From Hyphomicrobiales bacterium (GTDB taxonomy: Bacteria > Pseudomonadota > Alphaproteobacteria > Rhizobiales > Beijerinckiaceae), in contig JAGXAN010000006.1 of the NCBI GenBank assembly GCA_019075865.1, positions 1-64,000 on the forward strand: 64,000 bases of DNA, given 5' to 3'. The notes under the pieces were generated by a model. The model saw nothing but the letters and a program-made list of their open reading frames with translations, was not told the origin of the DNA and did not search any database. Every line of letters begins with the position of its first letter. Positions within the stretch are counted from its first letter, which is position 1. Shown piece after piece: positions 42,781 to 52,246 of this stretch. The position numbers and the translations under genes are program-made.

Positions 42781-43428
42781 TCACATGCGTTTCAGCTGCG
42801 CGAGCACCGCATAGCCGCGCAGGGGATTCTGCACCAAAAACGAGCAGGCATGGGCCTGCGCCAGATCGCGGGCAAACGGCACCAGTTCGGCGCGTGGATA
42901 GACATCAAACATCGCCAGCCATTTGCGCAACGGCGACGCAAACCAACCCGGCAACTGCCCCTGCTCGCCAAAATCGACGACATGCAGGCTGCCCCCCGGC
43001 GCAAGGCAAGGCAGCGCCTGTTTCAACACATTTTGCCAATCGGGAATCATCGACAAGGCATAGGAAATGTAGATACGGTCAAATTGGCGCACACCAAACA
43101 GGCTGAGCGGGTCAAATTGCACGGCATCGGCCTTTGCGAGCCGTATGCGGCCTGCCAATCCGCGCCGGGCGATATTTTGCGATGCGGTTTCCAGCATCAC
43201 CGCCGCGACATCAAAGCCATAAAGCCGTGTTTGCGGATAGATTTGCGCGGCGCGAATGAGGTTGCGCCCGGTGCCGCAGCCAATTTCCAGAATGGTGCCG
43301 CCAACCGGCGGGTTGAGACCCGCCAGCATCCGGTCGCGACCCAGAAGATAGGGCTTGCGCGTAAAATCATAGATATACCGCTGATAGCGATACATCCGGT
43401 CCATCAATCGTGCGGCTGGCTCGCTCAT
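42781..43428 (-). CDS. btaB: Diacylglyceryl-homoserine N-methyltransferase (betaine lipid synthesis)
   Basis: 215 residues, class I SAM methyltransferase: motif I LEIGCGTGRN, LYGFDVAAVML, ISYALSMIPDW and LAPGGSLHVVDFG. The start YRYQRYIYDFTRKPYLLGRD is typical of BtaB, which trimethylates diacylglyceryl homoserine to DGTS. The ATG overlaps the btaA stop as ATGA, which supports the pairing. DGTS replaces phospholipids under phosphate limitation. Confidence 0.9.
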   Translation of the reverse strand: MSEPAARLMDRMYRYQRYIYDFTRKPYLLGRDRMLAGLNPPVGGTILEIGCGTGRNLIRAAQIYPQTRLYGFDVAAVMLETASQNIARRGLAGRIRLAKADAVQFDPLSLFGVRQFDRIYISYALSMIPDWQNVLKQALPCLAPGGSLHVVDFGEQGQLPGWFASPLRKWLAMFDVYPRAELVPFARDLAQAHACSFLVQNPLRGYAVLAQLKRM

Positions 43429-44672
43429 GCGCGCTCTTTCAGGCAATAGAGGTGAAAGCCACCGTAGATGGCAGAGCGATCACGCGAGGTCATCTCGGCG
43501 CAGGCGGCCTCGTCATAGCTCCACAAATCGAGGATTTCATCGGGCACGCGCCCCGGCAACAGGCTGGGTTCCGCCGCCGTGCGGAATATAACCCGAGCGC
43601 CCGGACGGGCCGTGCGCGTAATCTCGCGCCACAAATGCGTGAGTTCCGCATCGCTCATCCAATCCTGCGCATCCAGAAGCACGTATCGATCCAGCGACTG
43701 GTCCGCGCTGGATTCCAGAAACGCAGTGAAAGCCTGCTGCTTCACGTCGATACGGTTGGCGCGGGCCCGCACCACATCGAAATTGGCGCTGGCAAGATAA
43801 GGCGGCAACGTCGCATTCGGCTGGCTGCCATAACCACGGCCAAACGCCTGACGGGCAAAATAGTTCTCGCTCATGTCAAATCCGCAGGCGAGCCGTTCCA
43901 CCCGTTCGCGCAGCACCGCGTGCATCCCATCCGGCCCCGATCCAGCCAGCGCGTAATATTGGGCGGGTGGAATGCCAAGGCCAAACAACGAGGCCGGTTG
44001 GCGCACCAGCCAGCGCACGAAGCGCTCATCGAATATCGGCGCCACCACGCGGTCATAAATTTGCTTTTGCTCCTGACGGTCACGCGCATGCAGCATTTCG
44101 CCCAGATCGCGCCCGTAAAGCCGAGACATGAAATGCACCGCCCCAATGAAATGGCCCAACAGGCCATGCTCATAGAAATTGCGGGCGAACAGGTTGATGC
44201 GGCGACGGCCGAGCCAATTGCGCCCATCCCAATAATGGCGCGAGGCGGCATCCAGATGCAGCCGCAGATGGTTTTCATAGGCTTTGACATTCTGGCGCGA
44301 ATTGGCATCGGCGAAAAACCGGCGGAAGGTCTCATAATCGGGCATATATTGAGCCGCGCAAATTTTCAGGCGATTCAGCCCGATATGCGCATTGTTGAGA
44401 TCCAGCGCCGTGATGCGTGCCGGGTCAGCGGTCAGATAGCTTAAAACATTGCATCCGCCCGAAGCAATTGCGACAATATGCTGGCCGGGCTGCACGGCCA
44501 TCGCCTCCATATCAATGCGCGGGTCTTCCCAAATCTGCGGATAGACCAGTCCGCGAAACGCAAAGGTGAACAACCGCTCCCAAATGCCGGGGGCGCTCAA
44601 GCCATTGCTTTTATGGACGGCGCGTTCAAGGTTGCGCTTGGTCTGCTTTTTATCCGGCGCGATATGTGTCAA
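43425..44672 (-). CDS. btaA: SAM:diacylglycerol 3-amino-3-carboxypropyltransferase (DUF3419)
   Basis: 415 residues. The DUF3419/BtaA family transfers the aminocarboxypropyl group of SAM to diacylglycerol, the first step of DGTS synthesis. Visible blocks: LVYPQIWEDPRIDMEAM, IASGGCNVLSYLTADP, ITALDLNNAHIGLNRLK and the late VLLDAQDWMSDAELTHLWREITRTARPGARVIFRTA. A candidate Pho box lies 84-101 bases upstream of its ATG. Forms an operon with btaB. In Sinorhizobium and Rhodobacter the same gene pair is induced by low phosphate. Confidence 0.93.
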   Translation of the reverse strand: MTHIAPDKKQTKRNLERAVHKSNGLSAPGIWERLFTFAFRGLVYPQIWEDPRIDMEAMAVQPGQHIVAIASGGCNVLSYLTADPARITALDLNNAHIGLNRLKICAAQYMPDYETFRRFFADANSRQNVKAYENHLRLHLDAASRHYWDGRNWLGRRRINLFARNFYEHGLLGHFIGAVHFMSRLYGRDLGEMLHARDRQEQKQIYDRVVAPIFDERFVRWLVRQPASLFGLGIPPAQYYALAGSGPDGMHAVLRERVERLACGFDMSENYFARQAFGRGYGSQPNATLPPYLASANFDVVRARANRIDVKQQAFTAFLESSADQSLDRYVLLDAQDWMSDAELTHLWREITRTARPGARVIFRTAAEPSLLPGRVPDEILDLWSYDEAACAEMTSRDRSAIYGGFHLYCLKERA

Positions 44673-44755
44673 TTCAGGCTCCTGTGCTTGAAAGCGTCAT
44701 GCAATCCACTCAGGGCGCATAAATCCGGCTTCAGTGTCGGGGCGATGAAATTGAT

Positions 44756-44773
44756 TTGACGGTTTGGTGACGG
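44756..44773 (-). promoter_or_regulatory. Candidate Pho box upstream of btaA
   Basis: Read towards btaA: CCGTCAC and CCGTCAA separated by four bases, the same 11-base direct repeat as before phnG and phnD, in the 150-base gap between DUF1045 and btaA. Confidence 0.65.
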
Positions 44774-44822
44774 CTTCGCCCCAAAAGCGGCGACAATAGC
44801 CTCTCAATGTCGCAAACGGCCG

Positions 44823-45506
44823 CTATTGGCCAAAAGTGAAGCGCTCAACCACCTTGAACCGCTCGGCCCGCGACGGCTGCGCAAACAGGGCAAAGCCGTC
44901 AATTTGCAAGGGTTTTTGGATCGGCGCATAGAGACCCCGCAAAGTCTCCAGCATCTCCTGACGCGGGCCGTGGCCAAGCGCGCCTGTTAATGTCATATGA
45001 AATTTGAAATCACGAAATACATAGGGATAACCCCAGTCCGTCACATTTTCACGCTGGCGTTCATTGGCCGCGCTGGCCTGCCGCCGGGCCAGATCAACGG
45101 GGTCGAGCGGCGCACGGAAATCATCAAATTCGCGCACACATGCATCGGCCAATGCCTGCAGCGGCGCGCTTGGGCGCGTCGGGCTTAGTGCCAGAAACGC
45201 CCCAAGCGCAACCACCTCGACATCGGCCAGCACAAACGATTGCCAGCTATTGGCAAACGCCTGCATGGAGGCCAGCAAAGGCACCCGAGCGCTGGCATCC
45301 CTCAGTTCAAACGGGGCTTTCAGCGTGGCATGAAAGCCATATTGCCTTGGGGCCTGCGTCATGGATCGCCAATCGTCGGGCGCTATGCCGGTGCCGCTCG
45401 GAAAGGCGCAATCCTCGCCACTCGCTGCGTCATAGCCCAGCACACTGGAGCCAAATTGCCAGAGCGGTGCCTCCACGGCCGGCATAAAGTAAATCGCATA
45501 ACGCAA
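44823..45506 (-). CDS. DUF1045 protein, putative 2H phosphoesterase of phosphonate metabolism
   Basis: 227 residues. Two HxT motifs, His59-Ala-Thr61 (YGFHATLKAPF) and His170-Met-Thr172 (FKFHMTLTGAL), define the 2H phosphoesterase fold that handles cyclic phosphates. DUF1045 genes are commonly found in phn clusters. C-P lyase leaves a ribose 1,2-cyclic phosphate that PhnP opens in E. coli; no phnP is visible here, so this protein is a candidate substitute (inference). I use the TTG at 45506 because GGAGG lies upstream and family members begin MRYAIYF. It lies 36 bases after malic enzyme and upstream of the btaA Pho box. Confidence 0.82.
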   Translation of the reverse strand: MRYAIYFMPAVEAPLWQFGSSVLGYDAASGEDCAFPSGTGIAPDDWRSMTQAPRQYGFHATLKAPFELRDASARVPLLASMQAFANSWQSFVLADVEVVALGAFLALSPTRPSAPLQALADACVREFDDFRAPLDPVDLARRQASAANERQRENVTDWGYPYVFRDFKFHMTLTGALGHGPRQEMLETLRGLYAPIQKPLQIDGFALFAQPSRAERFKVVERFTFGQ

Positions 45507-45542
45507 TGGCGCCCTCCAGATGACATGGCCCGCTGCCAAACT

Positions 45543-47819
45543 TCAGCGCGCCGCCTCCACCGCCGCAATTGCCGTCATATTGACGATACCGCGCGCGGTG
45601 ACCGACGCGGTTAGCACATGCGCGGGTTTGGCGGTGCCGATCAGGATAGGGCCAATCGGCAAAGCCCCTGAAACCACGCGGCTGAATTGCAAAGCGGTAT
45701 TCCCGGCATCCAGATTGGGGAAAATCAGCACATTGGCCTCCCCCTTCAGCCGCGAATTGGGCATGACCCGCTCGCGCGCGATCATCGAAAGCGCGGTATC
45801 GGCCTGCATTTCGCCATCCACCTCCAGTTCCGGCTCACGCTCCAGTATAAGCCGCAGCGCCTCACGCATTTTCAGCGCCGAAGGGCTATCCGATGAACCA
45901 AAATCAGAATGTGAAATCAGCGCGATTTTCGGTGTGACGCCAAAACGCAGCACGTGTTGGGCGCAAGAAATCGTCATATCAGCGATTTCCTCGGCACTTG
46001 GATCATAGCGCACATGCGTATCGGCAAGAAAAATTGCTCCCGCGGATGCAATGACGAGGGACAGCGCCGACAATTCCTTGGTGCCAGGCGCCAGCCCGAT
46101 AATATCGCGAATATGGCGCAGGCGCGACGTAAACCGGCCATCAAGCCCGCAAATCAGCGCATCGGCATCGCCCCGACGCACCGCCAAGGCCCCGATCACG
46201 CTGGTCGAGGTTCGCACAATCGTGCGCGCTGCATCCGGGGTTACGCCCTTGCGACCGGCAATCTCAAGATAGCTCGCCACATATTCGCGGTAGCGCGGAT
46301 CATGTTCAGGATCGATCAATTCGAAATCCCGCCCCGGAATCATCGCCAAACCAAACCGGTGAATGCGATCCTTCACGACTTCACGGCGACCGATCAGTAT
46401 CGGGATCGCGATTTTTTCTTCCAAAACAACGCGGGTTGCACGCAATACCCGCTCATCTTCACCTTCCGAGTAGATCACGCGTTTGGGGGTGGCCCGCGCC
46501 TGCGCAAACAGCGGCTTCATGATGAAGCCTGAGCGATAGGCAAACCGCGTCAACTCGTCGGCATAGGCGTCGAAATCGCGGATCGGTTGGCGGGCTACCC
46601 CTGAATCCATCGCAGCTTTCGCCACCGCCGGGGCAATGCGCAGGATCAGGCGCGGATCAAACGGACTTGGAATGAGCGACACCCGGCCAAACGGCGCTGC
46701 CGCCCCGCCTGAGGCGCGCGCCACGACTTCCGAAGGTGCCTCCCGCGCCAGGCTGGCAATGGCCCGCACCGCCGCAATTTTCATTTCCTCGTTGATTGTG
46801 GAAGCACCCACGTCCAGCGCGCCCCGGAATATGTAAGGAAAACACAATACGTTATTGACTTGATTCGGATAATCCGACCGGCCGGTGCAGATCATCGCAT
46901 CTTCGCGCTCGGCGATCGCAAGTTCCGGCATGATCTCGGGCGTCGGATTGGCCAGCGCCATAATCAGCGGATTGGGCGCCATGCGCCGCAGCAATTCAGG
47001 CTTCAGAACCCCACCAGCCGAAAGCCCGATAAAGATGTCCGCACCATCAATCACATCCGCGAGGCTGCGCGCCTCCTTGCCTTGCGCGTAAACGGCCTTC
47101 CAGCGATCCATGAGCTTCTCGCGGCCTTCATAAACCAGGCCTTCCAGATCGCAGACATAGATATTTTCACGCTTGGCACCCAGCAATACCAAAAGGTTGA
47201 GCGAGGCCAACGCAGCGGCACCCGCACCCGAGGCCACAATTTTCACCGCCTCCAGCTTTTTGTTCGTCAATTCCAGCGCATTGGTCACCGCCGCCGAAAC
47301 AATGATCGCCGTGCCGTGCTGATCGTCATGAAACACCGGAATTTTCATCCGGGCCTTGGCCTTTTCCTCGATGTCAAAGCATTCCGGGCCTTTGATATCC
47401 TCAAGATTGATGCCCCCGAATGTCGGCTCCAGCGCCACGATCATATCGACCAGCTTTTCGACATTGGTCTCGGCCACCTCAATATCGAACACGTCAATTC
47501 CGGCGAATTTTTTGAACAATACCGCCTTACCTTCCATCACCGGCTTGGCCGCCAATGGGCCGATCGCCCCCAAACCGAGCACCGCCGTGCCATTGGTGAG
47601 CACCGCCACCAGATTTTGCCGCACCGTCAATCGTGCCGCTTCGTCCGGGTTGGCCGCAATCGCCTCGCAGGCAAAAGCCACACCGGGCGAATAAGCCAAA
47701 GCCAGATCGCGCTGGTTTCCCAGCGGCTTGGTCGCCACCACTTCCAGCTTTCCCGGCCTTGGCGCGAGGTGATAATGCAAGGCATCGGATTTGAGATTAT
47801 GTGAAATATCATCGGACAT
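45543..47819 (-). CDS. maeB: NADP-dependent malic enzyme with C-terminal phosphotransacetylase domain
   Basis: 758 residues, the MaeB fusion. N-terminal malic enzyme (about 1-430): [43 protein letters not shown] and the NADP site [14 protein letters not shown]-terminal phosphate acetyltransferase-like domain (about 435-758): [45 protein letters not shown] and [16 protein letters not shown]. It decarboxylates malate to pyruvate, yielding NADPH; the PTA part is regulatory in characterised MaeB. An in-frame TTG at 47852 is possible but the ATG at 47819 is preferred. Confidence 0.93.
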   Translation of the reverse strand: MSDDISHNLKSDALHYHLAPRPGKLEVVATKPLGNQRDLALAYSPGVAFACEAIAANPDEAARLTVRQNLVAVLTNGTAVLGLGAIGPLAAKPVMEGKAVLFKKFAGIDVFDIEVAETNVEKLVDMIVALEPTFGGINLEDIKGPECFDIEEKAKARMKIPVFHDDQHGTAIIVSAAVTNALELTNKKLEAVKIVASGAGAAALASLNLLVLLGAKRENIYVCDLEGLVYEGREKLMDRWKAVYAQGKEARSLADVIDGADIFIGLSAGGVLKPELLRRMAPNPLIMALANPTPEIMPELAIAEREDAMICTGRSDYPNQVNNVLCFPYIFRGALDVGASTINEEMKIAAVRAIASLAREAPSEVVARASGGAAAPFGRVSLIPSPFDPRLILRIAPAVAKAAMDSGVARQPIRDFDAYADELTRFAYRSGFIMKPLFAQARATPKRVIYSEGEDERVLRATRVVLEEKIAIPILIGRREVVKDRIHRFGLAMIPGRDFELIDPEHDPRYREYVASYLEIAGRKGVTPDAARTIVRTSTSVIGALAVRRGDADALICGLDGRFTSRLRHIRDIIGLAPGTKELSALSLVIASAGAIFLADTHVRYDPSAEEIADMTISCAQHVLRFGVTPKIALISHSDFGSSDSPSALKMREALRLILEREPELEVDGEMQADTALSMIARERVMPNSRLKGEANVLIFPNLDAGNTALQFSRVVSGALPIGPILIGTAKPAHVLTASVTARGIVNMTAIAAVEAAR

Positions 47820-47854
47820 GGATTGGACTTTCGAACCTGTGTCGGCTTTCAAGG

Positions 47855-47870
47855 CATTGCATAAGCAATG
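47855..47870. promoter_or_regulatory. Short inverted repeat upstream of maeB
   Basis: CATTGC and GCAATG around ATAA, 36 bases before the malic enzyme start, in the 357-base gap shared with the AidB-like gene. Candidate operator only. The stretch between this repeat and 48125 shows no gene. Confidence 0.25.
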
Positions 47871-48124
47871 GGTGTGGAAGTTTGGACGGCGGAATGGAAG
47901 GGCACGTCATCGCTCAGGGACTTAATCTGGGGCAATCTGACACCACCAATCGGCAAATATCATGGGCGCACGCCCGATACTATTGGCTTTTGCATCGCCT
48001 GCAAGCCGAAAGACTTGGGAAGCAAGCCTCGTGCCCCACTTCCGATCCGGCCAAAGCCCTGACAAACGGGCCGCAGTTTTGCCTCAAGGCTTGCCAATTC
48101 AACGGTAAATCGACAAATTCGAAC

Positions 48125-48164
48125 TTCGGTCCAGCCGCCGCCACATACGCGCGAGCGGACCGAA
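48125..48164 (+). promoter_or_regulatory. 8-bp inverted repeat ending at the ribosome-binding site of the AidB-like gene
   Basis: TTCGGTCC (48125-48132) and GGACCGAA (48157-48164) are perfect complements around 24 bases. GGGAG, the ribosome-binding site, starts at the next base. It may be a repressor site or a leader hairpin. Confidence 0.45.
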
Positions 48165-48176
48165 GGGAGACACAAG

Positions 48177-49823
48177 ATGCACAGTGCCGCGCCCCGCCGA
48201 CAGCTTGCCACCCACGAAGTCACCAACCAACCACCGGAAATGGCGGGCGAAAACCTGTATTTGAGCGATTCGGCTTTCCGCGAGGCGGCCGAGCGTGAGG
48301 GCGGGACATGGGTTAACACGCCCCTGGAAGCGGCGGGCGAACTTTACGGCTCCTCAACTGTGCTGGCGCTGGGGGACGCCGCCAATCGATACCCGCCAAC
48401 GCTGCGCAGTTTCAACCGCTTTGGCGAAAGACTGGATGAAGTCGAGTTTCATCCCGCCTGGCACGCGTTGATGGAACACGCCATGCGCCTCAAGATTCAC
48501 GCCATTGCCTGGCAGGCCCCGCGCGCGGGCCAGCATGTCGCCCATGCCGCTCTGCTGGCCCTCGCCGGCGAGGCTGAACAAGGCCATACCTGCCCGATCA
48601 GCATGACTTATGCCAGCGTGCCGGTATTGCGCCAGCATCCCGAGATAGCGGCGCTGTGGCTGCCCAAGATCACGGATGGCGTTTATGATGCACCCCTGCG
48701 GCATGTATCGCAAAAGGCCGGCGTCACCATCGGCATGGCCATGACCGAGAAACAGGGCGGTTCGGATGTGCGCGCCAACACCACCCATGCTGAGCCAATC
48801 ACCCAACACGCCATGGGGCAAACCCATAGCCTGACGGGGCACAAGTGGTTTTGTTCCGCGCCGATGAGCGACGCCTTTCTCACCCTTGCCCAGACGGCAC
48901 AGGGGCTATCCTGCTTTCTGGTGCCCCGCATTCTCGAAAATGGTGAGCGCAACAAGATTCAGATCATGCGGCTCAAGGACAAGCTCGGCAATCGTTCCAA
49001 CGCTTCCTCGGAGATTGAATATCACGGCGCTTTGGCGACCCTGATTGGCGAGCCAGGACGCGGCGTTTCCACCATTCTGGACATGGTGCACCACACCCGC
49101 CTGGATACGCTGGCCGGCACGCTGGGCATTATGCGCATGGCACTGGCGCAGGCCCACCACCACATCAAGCACCGGCGCGCCTTTCAGCGCCGCTTGATCG
49201 ACCAACCGGTGATGCGCGCCGTCATCGCTGATTTGCAGCTGGAATACGAGGCAGCCGTCGCCGTTACCTTCCGCATTGCCCGCGCCTTTGATGCGCCGGA
49301 CGGTGATGAGAAAGCCTTTGCCCGGCTTGCGGTCGCCTGCGCCAAATTCTGGATCAACCGCCGCGCCCCGCATTTCGTGTTTGAATGTCTCGAATGCCTT
49401 GGCGGCGCAGGTTATGTCGAGGAGGGCCCGATGCCGCGCCTCTACCGCGAGGCCCCGCTCAATTCCATTTGGGAAGGCTCGGGCAATGTCATCGCGCTCG
49501 ACATTTTGCGAACCCTGCAAAAGGAGCCGCGTGCCCTGATCGCGCTGCGCGCCGAAGTCGAGGCCGCCATGGGCCGGGATGACGATCTCGATGCCGCAGC
49601 CTCCGCCCTTTGGCGCGACATTGCAGGCCCGCTTCGCGAAGCGCAGGCCCGCGCCATTGCCGAGCGTCTCTGCCTCGTGTTGCAAGCGGCACTGCTGGTG
49701 CGCCACGCGCCTGCCGCCATTGCCAAAGGCTTCTGCGCTTCAAGGCTCGGCGGACACCACGGCATCGGCACCGGCACGCTGGATACCAGCCCGGATGTCG
49801 ACGCCATCTTGCTCCGCACCTGA
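48177..49823 (+). CDS. AidB-like acyl-CoA dehydrogenase
   Basis: 548 residues, the length of AidB-type flavoproteins. Features: long N-terminal segment DEVEFHPAWHALMEHAM, flavin-binding MTEKQGGSDVRANTT and HKWFCSAPMSDAFLTLAQT, LKDKLGNRSNASSEIEY, the C-terminal CLGGAGYVEEGPMPRLYREAPLNSIWEGSGNVIALD holding the catalytic Glu, and an AidB C-domain (about 450-548). E. coli AidB is induced by alkylation and binds DNA; many relatives may be ordinary acyl-CoA dehydrogenases, and the substrate is open. The ATG at 48177 follows GGGAG. Isolated gene. Confidence 0.87.
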   Translation: MHSAAPRRQLATHEVTNQPPEMAGENLYLSDSAFREAAEREGGTWVNTPLEAAGELYGSSTVLALGDAANRYPPTLRSFNRFGERLDEVEFHPAWHALMEHAMRLKIHAIAWQAPRAGQHVAHAALLALAGEAEQGHTCPISMTYASVPVLRQHPEIAALWLPKITDGVYDAPLRHVSQKAGVTIGMAMTEKQGGSDVRANTTHAEPITQHAMGQTHSLTGHKWFCSAPMSDAFLTLAQTAQGLSCFLVPRILENGERNKIQIMRLKDKLGNRSNASSEIEYHGALATLIGEPGRGVSTILDMVHHTRLDTLAGTLGIMRMALAQAHHHIKHRRAFQRRLIDQPVMRAVIADLQLEYEAAVAVTFRIARAFDAPDGDEKAFARLAVACAKFWINRRAPHFVFECLECLGGAGYVEEGPMPRLYREAPLNSIWEGSGNVIALDILRTLQKEPRALIALRAEVEAAMGRDDDLDAAASALWRDIAGPLREAQARAIAERLCLVLQAALLVRHAPAAIAKGFCASRLGGHHGIGTGTLDTSPDVDAILLRT

Positions 49824-49866
49824 GGAAAGCCTGCCAACTTATGATTATGACTCAATAAACGGGGCG

Positions 49867-50712
49867 CTATTGGCGCGTCCCCGGCCAGAGCTGAAAGAAA
49901 TGCTGCAATGGCCCGACACCACGCCCCACATGCAATTGGCCGCTATGGGTGAGGGCACCGCGCACATAGGCTTTGGCAGCGGCCACAGCCGGCGCAAGCG
50001 CCATGCCACGCGCCATATAGGCGGCTATGGCCGACGATAGCGTGCATCCGGTGCCGTGATTGCCCGCCACCATGAGTTTGGCGGCGGAAAACCGCTGAAC
50101 CCCGGCAGGTTCCACCAAAAGGTCGATGGCCTGCGCACCCGGCAAGTGCCCGCCTTTGACAAGCACCGCCTGCGCGCCCATTTGCAGCAGCTTACGACCG
50201 CTTTCCAGCATTTCACCCTCCGTTTCGGGCACGCGCGATTCGGTGAGGCGGGCGATTTCCGCCAGATTGGGGGTCACGAGACTGGCCAGCGGCAGCAAAT
50301 GCGCCATCATTGCAGCGCGCACATCGTCCGTGCTCAGCGCATCGCCGCTGCTAGCGGTCAAAACCGGATCCAGAATGACAATAGCTGGCGCGTATTGGCG
50401 AAGGCGATCGGCCACCGTCGCCACCGTATCGGCATTGCCAAGCATGCCGATTTTGACCCCGGCAACAGCAATATCGGCAAATATCGCGTCGATCTGCGCC
50501 TTGAGGAACGTCACCGGCGGTATGTGCACCGCATAAACGCCGCGCGTATTTTGGGCCGTCAAAGCGGCAACCACCGCCATGCCATGGCATTGGAGCGCGG
50601 CAAAAGTCTTCAGATCAGCCTGCACACCGGCCCCGCCACTCGGGTCAGAACCGGCAATCGACAGAACATTGGGAACGGTGTCGGTCAACATAAACGAACC
50701 CGGTTCGAGCAT
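49867..50712 (-). CDS. thiD: Hydroxymethylpyrimidine/phosphomethylpyrimidine kinase
   Basis: 281 residues of the ribokinase fold. IAGSDPSGGAGVQADLKTF is the HMP-binding N-terminus, DPVLTASSGDAL and VTPNLAEIARLT follow, and GNHGTGCTLSSAIAAYMA is the phosphate-binding anion hole. It phosphorylates HMP and HMP-P in thiamine synthesis. Of several Met codons I use 50712, preceded by GGGGG; 50733 is an alternative. No TPP riboswitch is visible upstream and no other thi gene is near, so this may serve HMP salvage. Confidence 0.92.
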   Translation of the reverse strand: MLEPGSFMLTDTVPNVLSIAGSDPSGGAGVQADLKTFAALQCHGMAVVAALTAQNTRGVYAVHIPPVTFLKAQIDAIFADIAVAGVKIGMLGNADTVATVADRLRQYAPAIVILDPVLTASSGDALSTDDVRAAMMAHLLPLASLVTPNLAEIARLTESRVPETEGEMLESGRKLLQMGAQAVLVKGGHLPGAQAIDLLVEPAGVQRFSAAKLMVAGNHGTGCTLSSAIAAYMARGMALAPAVAAAKAYVRGALTHSGQLHVGRGVGPLQHFFQLWPGTRQ

Positions 50713-50826
50713 TTCATCCCCCATGTACGCCATTATTCATGCAAACAAGCAAGCCGCCACCCTTGCCGCCAAAATCCCGCCATGCCATCCTTGTGCGGCG
50801 TCCGGTGAACACGGGAAAAGGAGCGA

Positions 50827-51150
50827 ATGATGATTGTTACCACGGCTAATGAAATCGCTGGATACCGCGTCACCCGGCACCTTGGGGTGGTGCGAGGCAT
50901 TACCGTTCGCTCGCGCAGCGTGCTCGGCAATATGCTCGGCGGCTTACAATCGGTTTTTGGCGGCAAGCTCGGTGCCTATGTGCATCTGGCCGAAACCGCC
51001 CGTCAGGAAGCCTTCGACCTTCTGGTGGAACATGCCACGCAAGGCGGTGCCAATGCGGTGATCGCCATGCGGTATGACGCCAATGAAATCATGGACGGCA
51101 TCACGGAAGTTTTGGCCTATGGCTCGGCTGTTTACGTCGAACCGCTCTAG
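50827..51150 (+). CDS. YbjQ/UPF0145 family protein
   Basis: 107 residues, full length for the family: IVTTANEIAGYRVTRHLGVVRGITVRSRSVLGNM, the ETARQEAFDLLVEHATQGGANAVIAMRYDANEI core and a C-terminal EVLAYGSAVYVEPL. It is a small homopentameric-fold protein sometimes annotated as heavy-metal-binding, with no proven role. AAGGAG precedes two successive ATG codons; either (50827 or 50830) can be the start. Confidence 0.9.
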   Translation: MMIVTTANEIAGYRVTRHLGVVRGITVRSRSVLGNMLGGLQSVFGGKLGAYVHLAETARQEAFDLLVEHATQGGANAVIAMRYDANEIMDGITEVLAYGSAVYVEPL

Positions 51151-51246
51151 TCGTGCAATAATCTGCACGGCGCAACCTTGCTGCCTCTTGCATCTGGACG
51201 ACGGATGCGGCATGAAGACAGGGCTGATGATGCGCAGGCATCGCAC

Positions 51247-51323
51247 AGGAGTGTAGCTCAATTGGCTAGAGCACCGGTCTCCAAAACCGGGGGTTGCGAG
51301 TTCGAGTCTCGCCTCTCCTGCCA
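51247..51323 (+). tRNA. tRNA-Trp (anticodon CCA)
   Basis: A complete cloverleaf: acceptor AGGAGTG/CTCTCCT, D-arm GCTC...GAGC, anticodon stem CCGGT/ACCGG with loop CTCCAAA (anticodon CCA, Trp), T-arm GCGAG-TTCGAGT-CTCGC, discriminator G and encoded CCA end. One U-U mismatch occurs at acceptor pair 6. It is convergent with NAD kinase. Confidence 0.95.
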
Positions 51324-51344
51324 GCATTTTCCCAACTTCTGGCT

Positions 51345-52133
51345 TTAATATCCAAATTGCTCGTTCAATATGCGCTCGTCCAGCGAATGTCCTGGATCGT
51401 GCAACAGGATGAGGTCGGTCGCGCTGTCCATCTCGACATCCACCTGCTCCACGGTTCGGAACTCGAAATGGTCGGCAACCGCAGCGACCGGGCGTTTCGC
51501 GGCCTCCAGAATTTCGAGCCGCACATGCGCGCCCTCCGCCAACAGCGCCCCACGCCAACGCCGGGGCCGAAACGCTGAAATCGGCGTCAGCGCGAGAAGC
51601 GGTGCATTCAAAGGTAAAATGGGCCCGTTGGCCGAGAGATTATAGGCCGTCGATCCGGCTGGTGTGGAAACCAGCACACCATCGGCCACCAATTCATCCA
51701 GCCGCACTTTCCCGTCAATGGATATGCGCACTTTGGCCGCCTGATAGGACTGGCGCAACAGCGACACTTCGTTGATCGCGCGCGCAATTTCCACCCTGCC
51801 GCCCGCGAGCCGGGCATGTGTCAGCAGCGGATGAATGATCGAAGGTCGCGCCGCCGCCAGCCGCTCCAGCAAGCCATCCAGCGAGAATTCGTTCATCAGG
51901 AAGCCAACCGAGCCGCGGTTCATGCCGTAAATGGGCATGACGCGCCCCATAAAACGGTGCAGCGTCTGCAACATCAGTCCATCGCCGCCCAGCGCCACCA
52001 CCACATCCGCGTTTTCAGGATGGTGATTGCCATAACGCGCAACCAGGGTCGCAGCCGCCGCTTCCGCCTCCGGCGCCGTTGAGGCAAGAAACGCAATTTT
52101 GGGAACAACGGGCAAGGGAAAAGGCATTGGCAT
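51345..52133 (-). CDS. nadK: NAD kinase
   Basis: 262 residues. The GGDG motif (49-52, [15 protein letters not shown]), the [12 protein letters not shown] segment, [11 protein letters not shown] and [22 protein letters not shown] are all diagnostic. It makes NADP+ from NAD+ and ATP or polyphosphate. Two nearby Met codons (52133 and 52127) are both possible starts with weak ribosome-binding sites. Convergent with the tRNA-Trp gene (21-base gap). Confidence 0.94.
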   Translation of the reverse strand: MPMPFPLPVVPKIAFLASTAPEAEAAAATLVARYGNHHPENADVVVALGGDGLMLQTLHRFMGRVMPIYGMNRGSVGFLMNEFSLDGLLERLAAARPSIIHPLLTHARLAGGRVEIARAINEVSLLRQSYQAAKVRISIDGKVRLDELVADGVLVSTPAGSTAYNLSANGPILPLNAPLLALTPISAFRPRRWRGALLAEGAHVRLEILEAAKRPVAAVADHFEFRTVEQVDVEMDSATDLILLHDPGHSLDERILNEQFGY

Positions 52134-52246
52134 TTCTGGAACGGAGACAGGTATCAGTGTGGCCGAACTTGTCCACAAGGTAAAGGCGCGACTTTAGGGG
52201 GCTGCCAGCAGGATTGCACCAGATCCGGCGAGCCCGTAGCCGCCAA

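Noticed and set aside
50713-50826. TPP riboswitch before thiD
   Set aside because: No CUGAGA/ACCUGA-type THI-box core is visible in the short leader.
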